Shown here: positions 1 to 8,871 of the stretch, in pieces
How positions within the stretch are numbered: position 1 is the stretch's first letter
How the letters are laid out: each line of letters starts with the position of its first letter
Assembly: GCA_019186985.1 (NCBI GenBank)
Contig: JABARQ010000010.1
Coordinates: 1-64,000 of the forward strand
Direction of reading: 5' to 3'
Source of the DNA: Prosthecobacter sp.
GTDB taxonomy: Bacteria > Verrucomicrobiota > Verrucomicrobiia > Verrucomicrobiales > Verrucomicrobiaceae
Length of the DNA stretch: 64,000 nt
Program-made: the position numbers and the translations under genes
Notes under the pieces: model-generated
Told to the model about the DNA's origin: nothing
The model's database searches: none
What the model saw: only the letters and a program-made list of their open reading frames with translations

Positions 1-2
1 CC

Positions 3-86
3 GCCTCGCGGCGACGCAGTTACTTCAAGTTCTCACCTGGAACACGGTTCCAGATGGCCGAGGTCTTCCACCCCGGAGGATCGTGA
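3..86 (+). other. possible 3' end of an upstream gene
   Basis: Reading from base 3 gives 27 codons ending in a TGA at 84-86. It includes a plausible globular C-terminus (YFKFSPGTRFQMAEVFHPGG). The frame differs from that of the kinase-like gene that follows, and the window edge hides its start. It is either the tail of a real upstream gene or chance; the sequence alone cannot settle this. Confidence 0.25.
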
Positions 87-102
87 CGCTTCACAGCGCA
101 CT

Positions 103-127
103 AGCCATCTCGCTCCGCGAGATGAGC
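103..127. repeat. REP-B palindrome copy 1
   Basis: Perfect inverted repeat with core CATCTCGCTCCGCGAGATG, flanked by AGC and AGC. The same element occurs at 11094-11118, 13269-13293 and 35889-35906, with a diverged copy at 11184-11215. Here it sits just before the first recognisable kinase residues and is open in the kinase frame, reading ...SHLAPRDEQ.... Confidence 0.8.
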
Positions 128-156
128 AAGGCGCTTCACCTCACGAAGCGGCAACG

Positions 157-2757
157 ATGCCCTTCGGCACGCCTGACTACGCCGCTCCCGAACAATCCAA
201 CGGCACCGCCGACCACCGCGCTGACATTTACTCTCTCGGCGTCGTGCTTTACGAGATGCTCACAGGCGAGCGGCCCAAGGCAGATTTTGTTCCCCCCTCG
301 AAGCGGGTGCAGGTGGACATCCGCATCGACGAGATCGTGCTGCGCGCTTTGGAAAAGACACCGGAGTTGCGCTTCGCCACGGCGGCGGAGTTTCGCACGC
401 AAGTGGAGGCGGCATCGGTGATGAAACCTGAGCCAGAGTTTACGGGCAGGAGTTCACGCCCCTCTGCGTTGATACTGATGGCTGCTTCAGGTGTGGCGCT
501 GACGCTCGCCTGGTTCACGCTTTGTTTTCTGGGGCGGTTGGTTAATGGTTGGTTTGATAAGGCGACACTTGCGAGGGCAGTTGTCCTCGTGATTGCGTCT
601 GCGCCTTTGGTGAAGGCGTTCTTCACCAAGTCCAACTGGCTTCAACCCCTTTCCTGGTGTGCCTTCCTACTTGCGGCACCATGCATGGCGCTCGGTCTCT
701 TTTTTTCCTCCAGGGAACCGCGGCTCTTCGATTCGCCAGACATTGCGCTGATGTGGATGGGAGCCCTTCTGTTGCCTGCCGCTGGAATATTGTTGTGGCA
801 CGGATCGAGGACTCAGACCACGGGCAGACGCGGGCAGATGCATTCCTTGCTTGCATCAGGAGTCATCATCCTTGTTGCCACTGGGATGTTCGTCGGGGTT
901 TGGCACGCAACCAGTGAGCGGCGGCTGACTAGCGGACGGGCGGAAGGTGATCCAATCATTTTGGGGCTGGACGAGATTGCCATTCGATCACAGTTGTTCT
1001 TCCGTGAATACCATCGTTGGCCCTCGCAGGTGAGCGAACTGCTGCCGAATGGGAACCCTCGTGCGATTCGATTTCTCAGCGCCGACGGACCGGGAGAAGC
1101 ATTGACGCATCCCTCTCGCAAACTGCAATATCAGCCGCCATCCACACTGGGAATGGGCTTCGTGGGGCTTCCTGGCGAAGCAGGCTACTTTTTTGATGAG
1201 AAGGAGGTGCGCGATCAGGCTCAGAAGTGGGACGGGGGCACCCGCACTTACTCGCTCGGCAAAATCACCGATCCCGAGCAGATGAAGCGTCTGCAGCTCG
1301 ATTGCGCTGAGGCTATCCGACGGGAGTTCTCAAAGGCTAGCATTCAGCCACCGAAGCTCGGTTTTCCTCCGGGGGTGGCAAGCATGACAGTCACGGTCCC
1401 TGCTGAGCAATACAGCCTTATCGATACCGCTCTGGGTGATGTCATTTGCAAAGCACTCGCCCCCGCCAGGACAAGCGCAGCGTCGCAGGCGATCCCTTCT
1501 GCAAGGGTGCTCCCACCCGTTGATGAGCCGCATCCCCGACTACAACTGGAACTTCTGGCCTGGCTGGATGAAGTTCAGGCCGGTGGCGACTGGAACGGCT
1601 GGCGCTGGAATGGTTCGGTTGCTTCACCCAAAGATTTCACCCTGCCTGATGGCCTGCCAGTGCCTGCCACGGCCAAAGAAACAGGCAATGGGGCTTCACC
1701 AGAGAAGCCACGCTTCCTCTGCCTGTGGTTCAGTCACCCAGGCTTCGATGCTCTCAGTGTCGGCAACGTGACGCTGCTCGACGACAAGGACCAGCCGTTG
1801 AAGACACCCTCCGATGACTTCGCCACCATGTTTACGCCGAAGAGCGATAAGCTGAAGACCGGCTGGCTCACGCATGTCCTCTGCGCGGGCCGCATGGGTG
1901 ATGCAGATCGCATTGCCAAGGTGCAGCTCGACCAGAGTCAGGGAGCGTGGAAGCCTCATGGCGACCTGGCTGCGGATTTTCAGGGAAGCATGGCGTTGGG
2001 GAACGGGGTTCACGTCACCGCAGCAGGTCAAGGTGAGGACGGGCAAGCCTTTGTCGAACTGACCCGAGACCGTTCGCTGGACACTAGCATCACTCAGTTC
2101 GACTTCCTCGCTATTGCCAAGGATAGTCGCACGCTCACCCGATTAGGTTTGGTGAAAGGCGGAACACCCACGCTGCAAACCGAGCGCTTTATCTTCGACA
2201 CGCCGCTCTCCCAGGTGAAGTCCTTCCAGATTCGCAAGCGCCCGATACTCACCATGTTCTGGAACATCCCGCTGAACACGGCGTCCCGGCCTGCGGTCGG
2301 GAAAACAAATGCCGCAGCAGCAGCTCCGAAAGAGGCGACGCCACATCACCCGATCAAGGTCAAACTCACACGCATCAACGCCACGTCCGATGAGTTCATC
2401 GCCGCCGCGAAGAAGGCGTTTCCCGATCCCAAGCATCAACCGGTCTCCGGCGATCCGACTGCGCTGCTCAAACAAATCCCAGTGAAGCCAGCCGCCGTTG
2501 TTGCAGGTGTGATGTCCGAACCTGACGGCTCCGCACTGCTTCGTGCTCTGGGCACTCGCGCCCAATCCGTGGAGATGCGCGACGAAGGCTTCACAGCCGT
2601 GAAGTTTCACGCCAAAGCCGGAGGTCAGATCGACCTGACCTTCTCCCGCAGCGGCATCCGTTCCGAAATGTCCGTCTGGGAGCATCAGGCCGTCATGATC
2701 CTGACCACCGACCCCGTCAGCCCTGATTATCGCCTCTACTTGCTGAGTTTGGAATAA
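157..2757 (+). CDS. Ser/Thr kinase-derived membrane protein lacking N-lobe
   Basis: The first recognisable residues are the end of a Hanks-type kinase activation segment, GTPDYAAPEQ (residues 4-13), followed by DIYSLGVVLYEMLTGE and the rest of the C-lobe to about residue 90. About five membrane segments follow (roughly 103-128, 137-156, 164-184, 196-214, 229-248), then a long, probably periplasmic region of unknown fold. The frame is open back to base 1, but those 52 codons contain neither the HRD nor the DFG motif. A REP-B repeat lies at 103-127, where the activation loop should be. The gene is therefore probably 5'-truncated or rearranged and catalytically dead as a kinase. A kinase completed upstream of the window by a frameshift cannot be excluded. 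The ATG at 157 is nominal; the true start may lie upstream. Confidence 0.65.
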   Translation: MPFGTPDYAAPEQSNGTADHRADIYSLGVVLYEMLTGERPKADFVPPSKRVQVDIRIDEIVLRALEKTPELRFATAAEFRTQVEAASVMKPEPEFTGRSSRPSALILMAASGVALTLAWFTLCFLGRLVNGWFDKATLARAVVLVIASAPLVKAFFTKSNWLQPLSWCAFLLAAPCMALGLFFSSREPRLFDSPDIALMWMGALLLPAAGILLWHGSRTQTTGRRGQMHSLLASGVIILVATGMFVGVWHATSERRLTSGRAEGDPIILGLDEIAIRSQLFFREYHRWPSQVSELLPNGNPRAIRFLSADGPGEALTHPSRKLQYQPPSTLGMGFVGLPGEAGYFFDEKEVRDQAQKWDGGTRTYSLGKITDPEQMKRLQLDCAEAIRREFSKASIQPPKLGFPPGVASMTVTVPAEQYSLIDTALGDVICKALAPARTSAASQAIPSARVLPPVDEPHPRLQLELLAWLDEVQAGGDWNGWRWNGSVASPKDFTLPDGLPVPATAKETGNGASPEKPRFLCLWFSHPGFDALSVGNVTLLDDKDQPLKTPSDDFATMFTPKSDKLKTGWLTHVLCAGRMGDADRIAKVQLDQSQGAWKPHGDLAADFQGSMALGNGVHVTAAGQGEDGQAFVELTRDRSLDTSITQFDFLAIAKDSRTLTRLGLVKGGTPTLQTERFIFDTPLSQVKSFQIRKRPILTMFWNIPLNTASRPAVGKTNAAAAAPKEATPHHPIKVKLTRINATSDEFIAAAKKAFPDPKHQPVSGDPTALLKQIPVKPAAVVAGVMSEPDGSALLRALGTRAQSVEMRDEGFTAVKFHAKAGGQIDLTFSRSGIRSEMSVWEHQAVMILTTDPVSPDYRLYLLSLE

Positions 2758-2863
2758 CTACGGGCTGCCAATACTGGTCGGCTAGAGTGTGGTGATCATC
2801 AGGTTCGGAAATTTACCAACACCTTGTAGATGCAGAGAACATTTCCACGCAGACTGCTCGCCT

Positions 2864-3319
2864 ATGAAAACCTTTCTTGCACATGTCGTCATTTGGGTGG
2901 TGTTCTTTTCAGCCTCAGCTCAGGCGGCATCTGATGCGGATGTCACCCTGCTGAAAGTCAAGAAAGTCGTCATTGCGGAGAGCGTCATTACCATCGTTGT
3001 CGAAAAAGCTATGACGATAATCACTTTGATCAGGGACGACCATGATCCTGCGTATGCTGGGGATACATGGCATGGAATGCCGGTCAATAGGGTTCAGGTG
3101 TTATCGAATGAGGCCACCTTCACCATTAAACAAGACGCCCATTCCGCTCCTGGCGGACCGTTGGCAAAAGCGTGGCAAGAATGCCTGAAAACTGCCCAGG
3201 CTTTGCAGGATGGCAAGGAAGTCGGACGCATTGGCTTCTACGCTCCAGACATCGTCATCAAGGGCAACCTGATTACTTCCATCACCGGAAGTGGATTTCT
3301 CTACCCAAAAGGAAAATGA
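2864..3319 (+). CDS. secreted hypothetical protein
   Basis: A 151-residue protein. I chose the ATG at 2864 because it opens a standard signal peptide (MKTFLAHVVIWVVFFSASAQA, probable cleavage after AQA); an earlier in-frame ATG at 2789 only adds an unlikely leader. The mature part is a small mixed alpha/beta-looking domain with no motif I recognise. It mentions no cofactor-binding cysteines or histidine clusters. It stands alone between the kinase-like gene and the acetyltransferase, all on the plus strand, with gaps too large to insist on an operon. Function is unknown; a periplasmic or exported location is inferred from the signal peptide only. Confidence 0.6.
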   Translation: MKTFLAHVVIWVVFFSASAQAASDADVTLLKVKKVVIAESVITIVVEKAMTIITLIRDDHDPAYAGDTWHGMPVNRVQVLSNEATFTIKQDAHSAPGGPLAKAWQECLKTAQALQDGKEVGRIGFYAPDIVIKGNLITSITGSGFLYPKGK

Positions 3320-3409
3320 CCGGACTACCCAAGCCGAATGGATGCAGGCCTGATCCGAAGCGTTCACCCAACCAACAGAGTCACCCGTGATTTCGAGATC
3401 GCGACTATT

Positions 3410-3931
3410 ATGCACCCCATCGCCATTCGTCTATCTGATCCATCCGACTCACTGAGGATCGCCGAGATACAGATTGCCACATGGAGGTCGGCCTACAGCG
3501 GCATTGTTCCAGATCGGTTTCTTTCTTCCATGTCGGTCGCCGCTCACGAGCAGTCGTGGAGAAGACATATCGGTCATCCGCATTCACCGCTGTTCGTTGC
3601 CACGAGAGCGGCGGAGTGCATCGGATTTTGCCATGTTACACCCGCCAGAGACCCTGATTTAGAGGGGGGCGCAGAGGTGGTGGCAATCTATGTTGCACCC
3701 CAGTGTCAAAGGCAGGGAGCAGGCCGACTACTCATGTCTAGTGCTTTGGGGTTTGCCGCCTCAAGTCGCTACGAGTCTCTGTCTCTGTGGGTTCTGACAT
3801 TGAACCGCGCAGGAAGATCATTCTACGAGCGGGCAGGCTTCACCACGGATGGTCACCAGAAGCAGATCAGCATATCAGGCACCGTTCTTGACGAGGTTCG
3901 TTACCATAGGCGCACTCGAGCCAGCACATGA
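3410..3931 (+). CDS. GNAT family N-acetyltransferase
   Basis: A 173-residue single-domain GNAT enzyme, expected to transfer an acetyl group from acetyl-CoA to an amine substrate in the cytosol. The N-terminus has the typical opening IRLSDPSDSLRIAEIQIATWRSAY. Motif A is clear: VVAIYVAPQCQRQGAGRLLM, with the acetyl-CoA pyrophosphate-binding QRQGAG loop. Motif B follows with LNRAGRSFYERAGF. The ATG at 3410 was chosen because homology begins there; an in-frame ATG at 3338 would add 24 unrelated residues. Substrate cannot be predicted. Confidence 0.85.
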   Translation: MHPIAIRLSDPSDSLRIAEIQIATWRSAYSGIVPDRFLSSMSVAAHEQSWRRHIGHPHSPLFVATRAAECIGFCHVTPARDPDLEGGAEVVAIYVAPQCQRQGAGRLLMSSALGFAASSRYESLSLWVLTLNRAGRSFYERAGFTTDGHQKQISISGTVLDEVRYHRRTRAST

Positions 3932-4008
3932 GGTCCAGAATGGCGGTGAGGGCGGCCATGCGCGAACGTCCGTCACAAGCGCATGTGATTGGGCACAGGG
4001 AAATGCCC

Positions 4009-5451
4009 CTATACCAAAATCTCCTTCAGCACACGACATGGCTTCACGCCGACAATGCGCTGGTTGAGGCCTTGATAGGGGTAGGTGAGCTTCAGGTGGT
4101 CGAGGCCGAGCTGGTGGAGGATGGTGGCGTGGAGGTCCCGGGCCTGTACTTTGTCGAGCACGGCGTTGTAGCCGATCTCATCCGTCTCCCCGTGGCAGAT
4201 GCCTCCCTTCACGCCGCCGCCGGCCATCCAGATCGAATAGGCATCCACGTGGTGATCGCGGCCCGGTGACTTTGCGGCGACGCCACCGCGGTTTTCCTGC
4301 ATCGGCGTGCGGCCAAACTCACCGCCCCAGACGACGAGCGTGTCCTCCAGCAGGCCACGCTGCTCCAGATCATGCAGCAGCGCGGTCATGGGCTTGTCCA
4401 CCTGCTGGCATTTTTTGGGGAAGGCTTCGTTGAGACCGCTGTGGTGGTCCCACACCCAGTCAAAGAGCTGCACAAAGCGCACGCCGCGCTCGATGAGGCG
4501 GCGTGCAAGCAGGCAGTTGTTGGCAAAGCTCTCCTTGCCCGGCTCCGTGCCGTACATCTCGTGGACGTGCTTCGGCTCCTGCGTGATGTCCATCGCTTCG
4601 CTCGCGCTCATCTGCATGCGAAAGGCCATCTCATACTGGGCGATGCGTGTGACCGTCTCCGTGTCGCCAAGCTGCTCGTAGGTGCGCTGGTTGATCTTCT
4701 TCACCGCCTCGATCACGCCGCCGCGCAGGTGCCGGTTGATGCCGGGCGGATTCGAGAGATACAAAACCGGATCGCCCTCGCTGCGGCACTGCACGCCCTG
4801 ATACACGCTGGGCAGGAAGCCGCTGCCCCACGCGGCCTTGCCCGCATCCGGATTCTGCCCGCCGCTCAGCAGCACGACAAAGCCGGGCATGTTCTCGCTC
4901 TCGCTGCCGAGGCCGTAAAGCGTCCATGCGCCGATGCTGGCGTGGCCGAGGTTCTGGCTGCCTGTAAGCGCGAGCAGCTGGGCCGGCGCGTGGTTGAACT
5001 GGTCCGTCTGCATCGACTTGATGATGCAGACCTTGTCCATCACACGCTCGAAGTGCGGCAGGCGGTCCGAGATCCACTGGCCGGTCCTCTTATCCTGATG
5101 AAAGGGGAAATAAGGGCCGAGCAGCTTCGGCGTGCCGCGGATGAAGGCGAAGCGCTTGCCTTCAAGAAACTCCTTCGGGCAGTCCTTGCCGTTGAGCTTC
5201 TGGAGCACGGGCTTGTAGTCGAACAGCTCGAGCTGGCTTGGCGCGCCGCTCATGTGCATGTAAATCACGCGCTTGGCACGTGCGGGCAGCACCGGTGACT
5301 GGGCGGCGTTCGGCCGCGCGGGATCCCGCGCGGCCGCCAGGCCCTGCTGCGCCAGCCAGGCTCCGCCGAGGCCAAGGCCGCACTTTTGCAGAAAATGACG
5401 GCGCGTGAACTGTTGAAGCGTGTCGAGCTGAAGGTGACGAAGGACGTTCAT
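4009..5451 (-). CDS. DUF1501 family exported protein
   Basis: A 480-residue DUF1501 protein of the alkaline-phosphatase/sulfatase-like fold common in Planctomycetes and Verrucomicrobia. The N-terminus carries a twin-arginine export signal (TRRHFLQKCGLGLGGAWLA), so it should be folded in the cytoplasm and exported. Family hallmarks are HMSGAPSQLELFDYKP near the N-terminus, VVWGGEFGRTPM, and the metal-site-like GRDHHVDAYSIWMAGGGV near the C-terminus. Its ATG overlaps the stop of the upstream PSD1 gene by 4 bp, so the two are co-transcribed and probably translationally coupled. The biochemical role of the pair is not established; a function in breakdown of complex organic matter at the cell surface is commonly proposed. 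Confidence 0.93.
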   Translation of the reverse strand: MNVLRHLQLDTLQQFTRRHFLQKCGLGLGGAWLAQQGLAAARDPARPNAAQSPVLPARAKRVIYMHMSGAPSQLELFDYKPVLQKLNGKDCPKEFLEGKRFAFIRGTPKLLGPYFPFHQDKRTGQWISDRLPHFERVMDKVCIIKSMQTDQFNHAPAQLLALTGSQNLGHASIGAWTLYGLGSESENMPGFVVLLSGGQNPDAGKAAWGSGFLPSVYQGVQCRSEGDPVLYLSNPPGINRHLRGGVIEAVKKINQRTYEQLGDTETVTRIAQYEMAFRMQMSASEAMDITQEPKHVHEMYGTEPGKESFANNCLLARRLIERGVRFVQLFDWVWDHHSGLNEAFPKKCQQVDKPMTALLHDLEQRGLLEDTLVVWGGEFGRTPMQENRGGVAAKSPGRDHHVDAYSIWMAGGGVKGGICHGETDEIGYNAVLDKVQARDLHATILHQLGLDHLKLTYPYQGLNQRIVGVKPCRVLKEILV

Positions 5452-8438
5452 TTGGTGAGCACGATGTCGAGGTTGAGGATGGCGTTGGCGACGACGGCCA
5501 TGGCGGCCTTTTGAGGGGTGCCGCCAAGCGGCAGGGCGAGCTTCGGATCGCGACGGTACTCGGCCAGCGCGCCAGCGTGCAGGTCGGCGAGGTCGCGCAG
5601 GTCGGCGTCACCGGGCCGCGTGCCGGTGGCGATTTCATAGGCCTGTGCCAGCTGCTTAGCGGTTTCACCCGCCGCCTCGACACGTTTCGCGAGTGCGACG
5701 GCGGCCTCGATGAAGACAGGGTCGTTCAGCGTCACGAGCGCCTGGAGCGGCGTGTTGGTCGTGGAGCGGCGGGCGGTGCAAAGCAGACGGTCCGGTGCGT
5801 CAAAGGTCAGGCTGCTCGGATAAGGGCTGGACCTGCGCCAGTAGGTGTAGAGGGAGCGCCGGTGCGCGTCCTCGCCTTGGGCGTTCTTCCATTTGAGGCC
5901 GCTGCGTGCGGCGCGCCAGATGCCCTCCGGCTGCACCGGCATGACGGGCGGGCCGAACATCTTCGGCGACAGCAGGCCGGAGATGGCGAGGGCGTTGTCG
6001 CGCATCATCTCGGCGGTGAGGCGGGTGCGGGGACCGCGGGCGAGAAGCCGGTTGCGCGGGTCACGCTGCTGCAGCTCCGGTGTTGTCCTTGCACTCTGCC
6101 GGTAGGTGGCGCTGAGCACGATCTCGCGCAGCAGCCGCTTCAGGCTCCAGCCGAGGTCCGTTTGAAAGCGCACGGCGAGGTGGTCAAGCAGCACCTGGTT
6201 CGACGGCGTCTGTCCGCTGGTGCCGAAGTCCTCGAGCGTCTCGACGATGCCGACGCCGAAAAGCTGCTCCCAAACCCTGTTCACAGCGACGCGGGAGGTC
6301 AGCGGGTTTCTTTCGGAAGCCATCCACCGGGCCAGGCTGAGTCGTGCCGGCTCCTGGCTCTTGGGCAGGCTGCCAAACACGGCCGGAATGCCAGGATTGA
6401 CCTTCTCGCCCTTGTTCAACCAGTCCCCCCGGGTGAAAACAGCCGTGCTGCGCCGCAGGCTTGCATCCTGCTCCACCAGCACAGGCATGAGTGCGTTCGC
6501 GATGCCAGCACGCTCCTTTTCAAGCTTCGCCAGGTCCCGCTCGCGTCCCGTAAAGGCCTTGTCCGTGACATGATGCGTCCATGCCTCGCTGTCGCTGACG
6601 GCAAAGCGGCTGCGGTTGGTCACCAGCGGTGCATAACCAAATCCACCTTCATCATGCCTCAGCACGATTCGGATCTTCGCCCCGGGAGGAAGGTCGACAG
6701 GCCTTGATGGGATGAGCACGAGGCGGCGCGAATGCGTCATGCGTGGATTCGCCCCCCAGCCGCCCTTGTCGGCATTCAGCGTCGTCTGCGCGTCAGACAC
6801 CGGATCTGCTTCATCGCCAAGCGCATAGGTGAAGGTGATTTCACCCGGCTGCGCGGGCGGATTTTTCACCGGTTCGGACTCACGGGGCGATCTGGACTTC
6901 TTCGCACTGGCGGGATCAAGCGAGACATCCACGACTTTTTCCGGCACGACCGAGGTGGCGGCAAAAACAGCCTTCTCCGTCTCCGGCGTCACCACGATGG
7001 CGCGCAGCAGCGAAACGACGAAACCCAGCTCGGCGGATGTTTGCGCCTTCACGGGATCCAGCGGCAAGGCTTCCATCTTCAGGGCTGTGAGCTTCTTCAC
7101 CCCCTTGGGGACCGGTGCATCCACCGTGAACACGGAGTAATGGGACACCGTACCTCCTGCGACGACGTCCGTCACTCCATCCGCAGCTTTTTTCGTGGCA
7201 AGCTTCGTCTGGCCTGAGGATTGCACGCAGCAGGGTTCCAAAGGCTTCCAGCCTGTCTCCTTGGCACGTTTCTCCGTCTCGGCGACCTTGGCCGAGCGCA
7301 GCTCGACCAGGCGCGCGTCCATCTGCTGAGCCTTCGCGAAATCGACCTCCTTCAAAGGCACGCGCAGCTTGGGCTCGTCCTCGGGCAGGTCCCAGTCCTT
7401 CTGCGTGTTGAAGAAGGCCATGAAGTCGTAAAACTCCCGGTGCTCAATGGGGTCGTAGGGGTGTGAGTGGCACTGCACGCAGTTGAAGGTGATGCCTTGA
7501 AAGGTGCGCCAGGTCGTCGCAATCCGGTCCACGACGGCGACGACGCGGAACTCTTCGTCATCCGTGCCGCCCTCGGAGTTGGTCGGGGTGTTGCGATGAA
7601 AGGCGGTGGCGATACGGTCGTCGAGCGTGGCCTTGGGCAGGAGGTCACCGGCAAGCTGCCGGAGGGTGAACTGGTCGTAAGGCATGTCAGCATTGAAGGC
7701 CCGCACCAGCCAGTCGCGATAGGGCCAGATGATGCGCGGCTTGTCCGCCTCATAGCCCTGCGAGTCGGCATAACGTGCGAGGTCGAGCCAGACGCTGGTC
7801 CAGCGTTCACCAAAGGCCGGTGATTTCAGCAGGCGGTCCACGACCTTCTCAGGCGATGTCGTTGGCAGCGCCCGAATCTCCTCGGAACCTGGCGGCAGGC
7901 CGGTGAGGTCAAAACTGACGCGGCGGAGCCATTGTACTCCCCCGGCCTCCGGTGACGGCCTCAAGCCCTCCTGCTCCAGCCTGGCCAGGACAAAGGCATC
8001 GAGGGGTTGCTTCGTCCACGCTTCGTCCTTCAACAGCGGCCTGGCAGGTGCCCTGGGCGGCGCAAAGGCCCAGTGCTCGTCCCAGGAGGCTCCTTGCCGG
8101 ATCCATTCGCGCAGAAGCTGGACATCCTTCTCCGGCAGCGGCTTGCCGTGCTTCGGCGGCGGCATGATCTCATCCTCATCCGTGCTGGCCACCCGCGCGA
8201 TGAGGGCTGATTTTTCCGGGTTGCCCGGCACCACGGGGATGTCCCCGGATTTCGCCGGTTCGAGAACCTTGCTGTGATACACGAGCGACAGCCCGCCCGA
8301 ATGCTTCACCCCGCCGTGGCAGGCGGTGCAGTGCTCGGTGAAGATCGGCTTGATGTCGCGGGCGAAGTCGATGCCTGCGGCGTTCATCACGCCTGGCAGC
8401 AGGGCGAACACAAAGCCTTTGGAGATGAAGTTTTTCAT
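5448..8438 (-). CDS. PSCyt1-PSCyt2-PSD1 (DUF1549/DUF1553) protein
   Basis: A 996-residue exported protein with the Planctomycetes-Verrucomicrobia cytochrome architecture. A signal peptide (about residues 1-20) precedes a PSCyt1 haem site, CTACHGG, near residue 36. DUF1549 (PSCyt2) follows with WTSVWLDLARYADSQGYEADKPR and a second haem-like CVQCHSHPYDP. A central beta-rich insert of unknown fold comes next. DUF1553 (PSD1) closes the protein: NPLTSRVAVNRVWEQLFG, DFGTSGQTPSN, TYRQSARTTPELQQRDPRNRLLARGPR and TPLQALVTLNDP. The last motifs are undisturbed, which makes this copy a useful reference for the repeat-interrupted paralogue at 57699-60476. It heads a two-gene unit with the DUF1501 gene. 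Confidence 0.93.
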   Translation of the reverse strand: MKNFISKGFVFALLPGVMNAAGIDFARDIKPIFTEHCTACHGGVKHSGGLSLVYHSKVLEPAKSGDIPVVPGNPEKSALIARVASTDEDEIMPPPKHGKPLPEKDVQLLREWIRQGASWDEHWAFAPPRAPARPLLKDEAWTKQPLDAFVLARLEQEGLRPSPEAGGVQWLRRVSFDLTGLPPGSEEIRALPTTSPEKVVDRLLKSPAFGERWTSVWLDLARYADSQGYEADKPRIIWPYRDWLVRAFNADMPYDQFTLRQLAGDLLPKATLDDRIATAFHRNTPTNSEGGTDDEEFRVVAVVDRIATTWRTFQGITFNCVQCHSHPYDPIEHREFYDFMAFFNTQKDWDLPEDEPKLRVPLKEVDFAKAQQMDARLVELRSAKVAETEKRAKETGWKPLEPCCVQSSGQTKLATKKAADGVTDVVAGGTVSHYSVFTVDAPVPKGVKKLTALKMEALPLDPVKAQTSAELGFVVSLLRAIVVTPETEKAVFAATSVVPEKVVDVSLDPASAKKSRSPRESEPVKNPPAQPGEITFTYALGDEADPVSDAQTTLNADKGGWGANPRMTHSRRLVLIPSRPVDLPPGAKIRIVLRHDEGGFGYAPLVTNRSRFAVSDSEAWTHHVTDKAFTGRERDLAKLEKERAGIANALMPVLVEQDASLRRSTAVFTRGDWLNKGEKVNPGIPAVFGSLPKSQEPARLSLARWMASERNPLTSRVAVNRVWEQLFGVGIVETLEDFGTSGQTPSNQVLLDHLAVRFQTDLGWSLKRLLREIVLSATYRQSARTTPELQQRDPRNRLLARGPRTRLTAEMMRDNALAISGLLSPKMFGPPVMPVQPEGIWRAARSGLKWKNAQGEDAHRRSLYTYWRRSSPYPSSLTFDAPDRLLCTARRSTTNTPLQALVTLNDPVFIEAAVALAKRVEAAGETAKQLAQAYEIATGTRPGDADLRDLADLHAGALAEYRRDPKLALPLGGTPQKAAMAVVANAILNLDIVLTK

Positions 8439-8871
8439 GATGCAAGCTGGATGCCACCCGGGACAGCTGGATGCCGTTTCAGATGAGCTGTCTTTTACGT
8501 ATCGTCATGCCTTGCCATCATGTCGGCATTTCTACCGACAGGGATGAACCAGGCATTGCTCCTGATTGCACCGGACAAGGCTGCGCCCGGCATGCTGCCA
8601 GATACGCTCACCCGCACCTTTCGTTTGCGCAGGGCGCATGTGCATGGCTTGCGAAATGAGCGTCCGATCTTGCAGGCGCTGCTGTGCGAACATCTCAGTC
8701 CTGGTTCACCAAGGGGACGTTCAGACCTGCCTTCCGTCATAAGAGGGTCAGGAGGAACGCACCTTCCTCACTGGCTTGACGACATCCGGCCGCAGGTCCT
8801 GCCGACGTGATGCCCTCGGGGCGAAGGAACCGGCGATGGCCTTGCCGAATTTCCAGGTCATCCGCGCCTGC
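8439..8871. other. intergenic region upstream of PSD1 gene
   Basis: 433 bp between the end of the alcohol dehydrogenase gene and the start of the PSD1 gene, both on the minus strand. It must hold the promoter of the PSD1/DUF1501 unit, but I cannot pick a convincing -35/-10 pair. Short open frames on both strands have no recognisable content. No REP copy is present. Confidence 0.5.

Noticed and set aside
4372-5298. Long plus-strand open frame opposite the DUF1501 gene
   Set aside because: It is antisense to a clear DUF1501 gene and has Ala/Arg/Val/His-rich shadow composition without any domain.
8520-8810. 96-codon plus-strand frame in the gap before the PSD1 gene
   Set aside because: No ribosome-binding site, no domain, unusual composition; the gap more likely holds the promoter.
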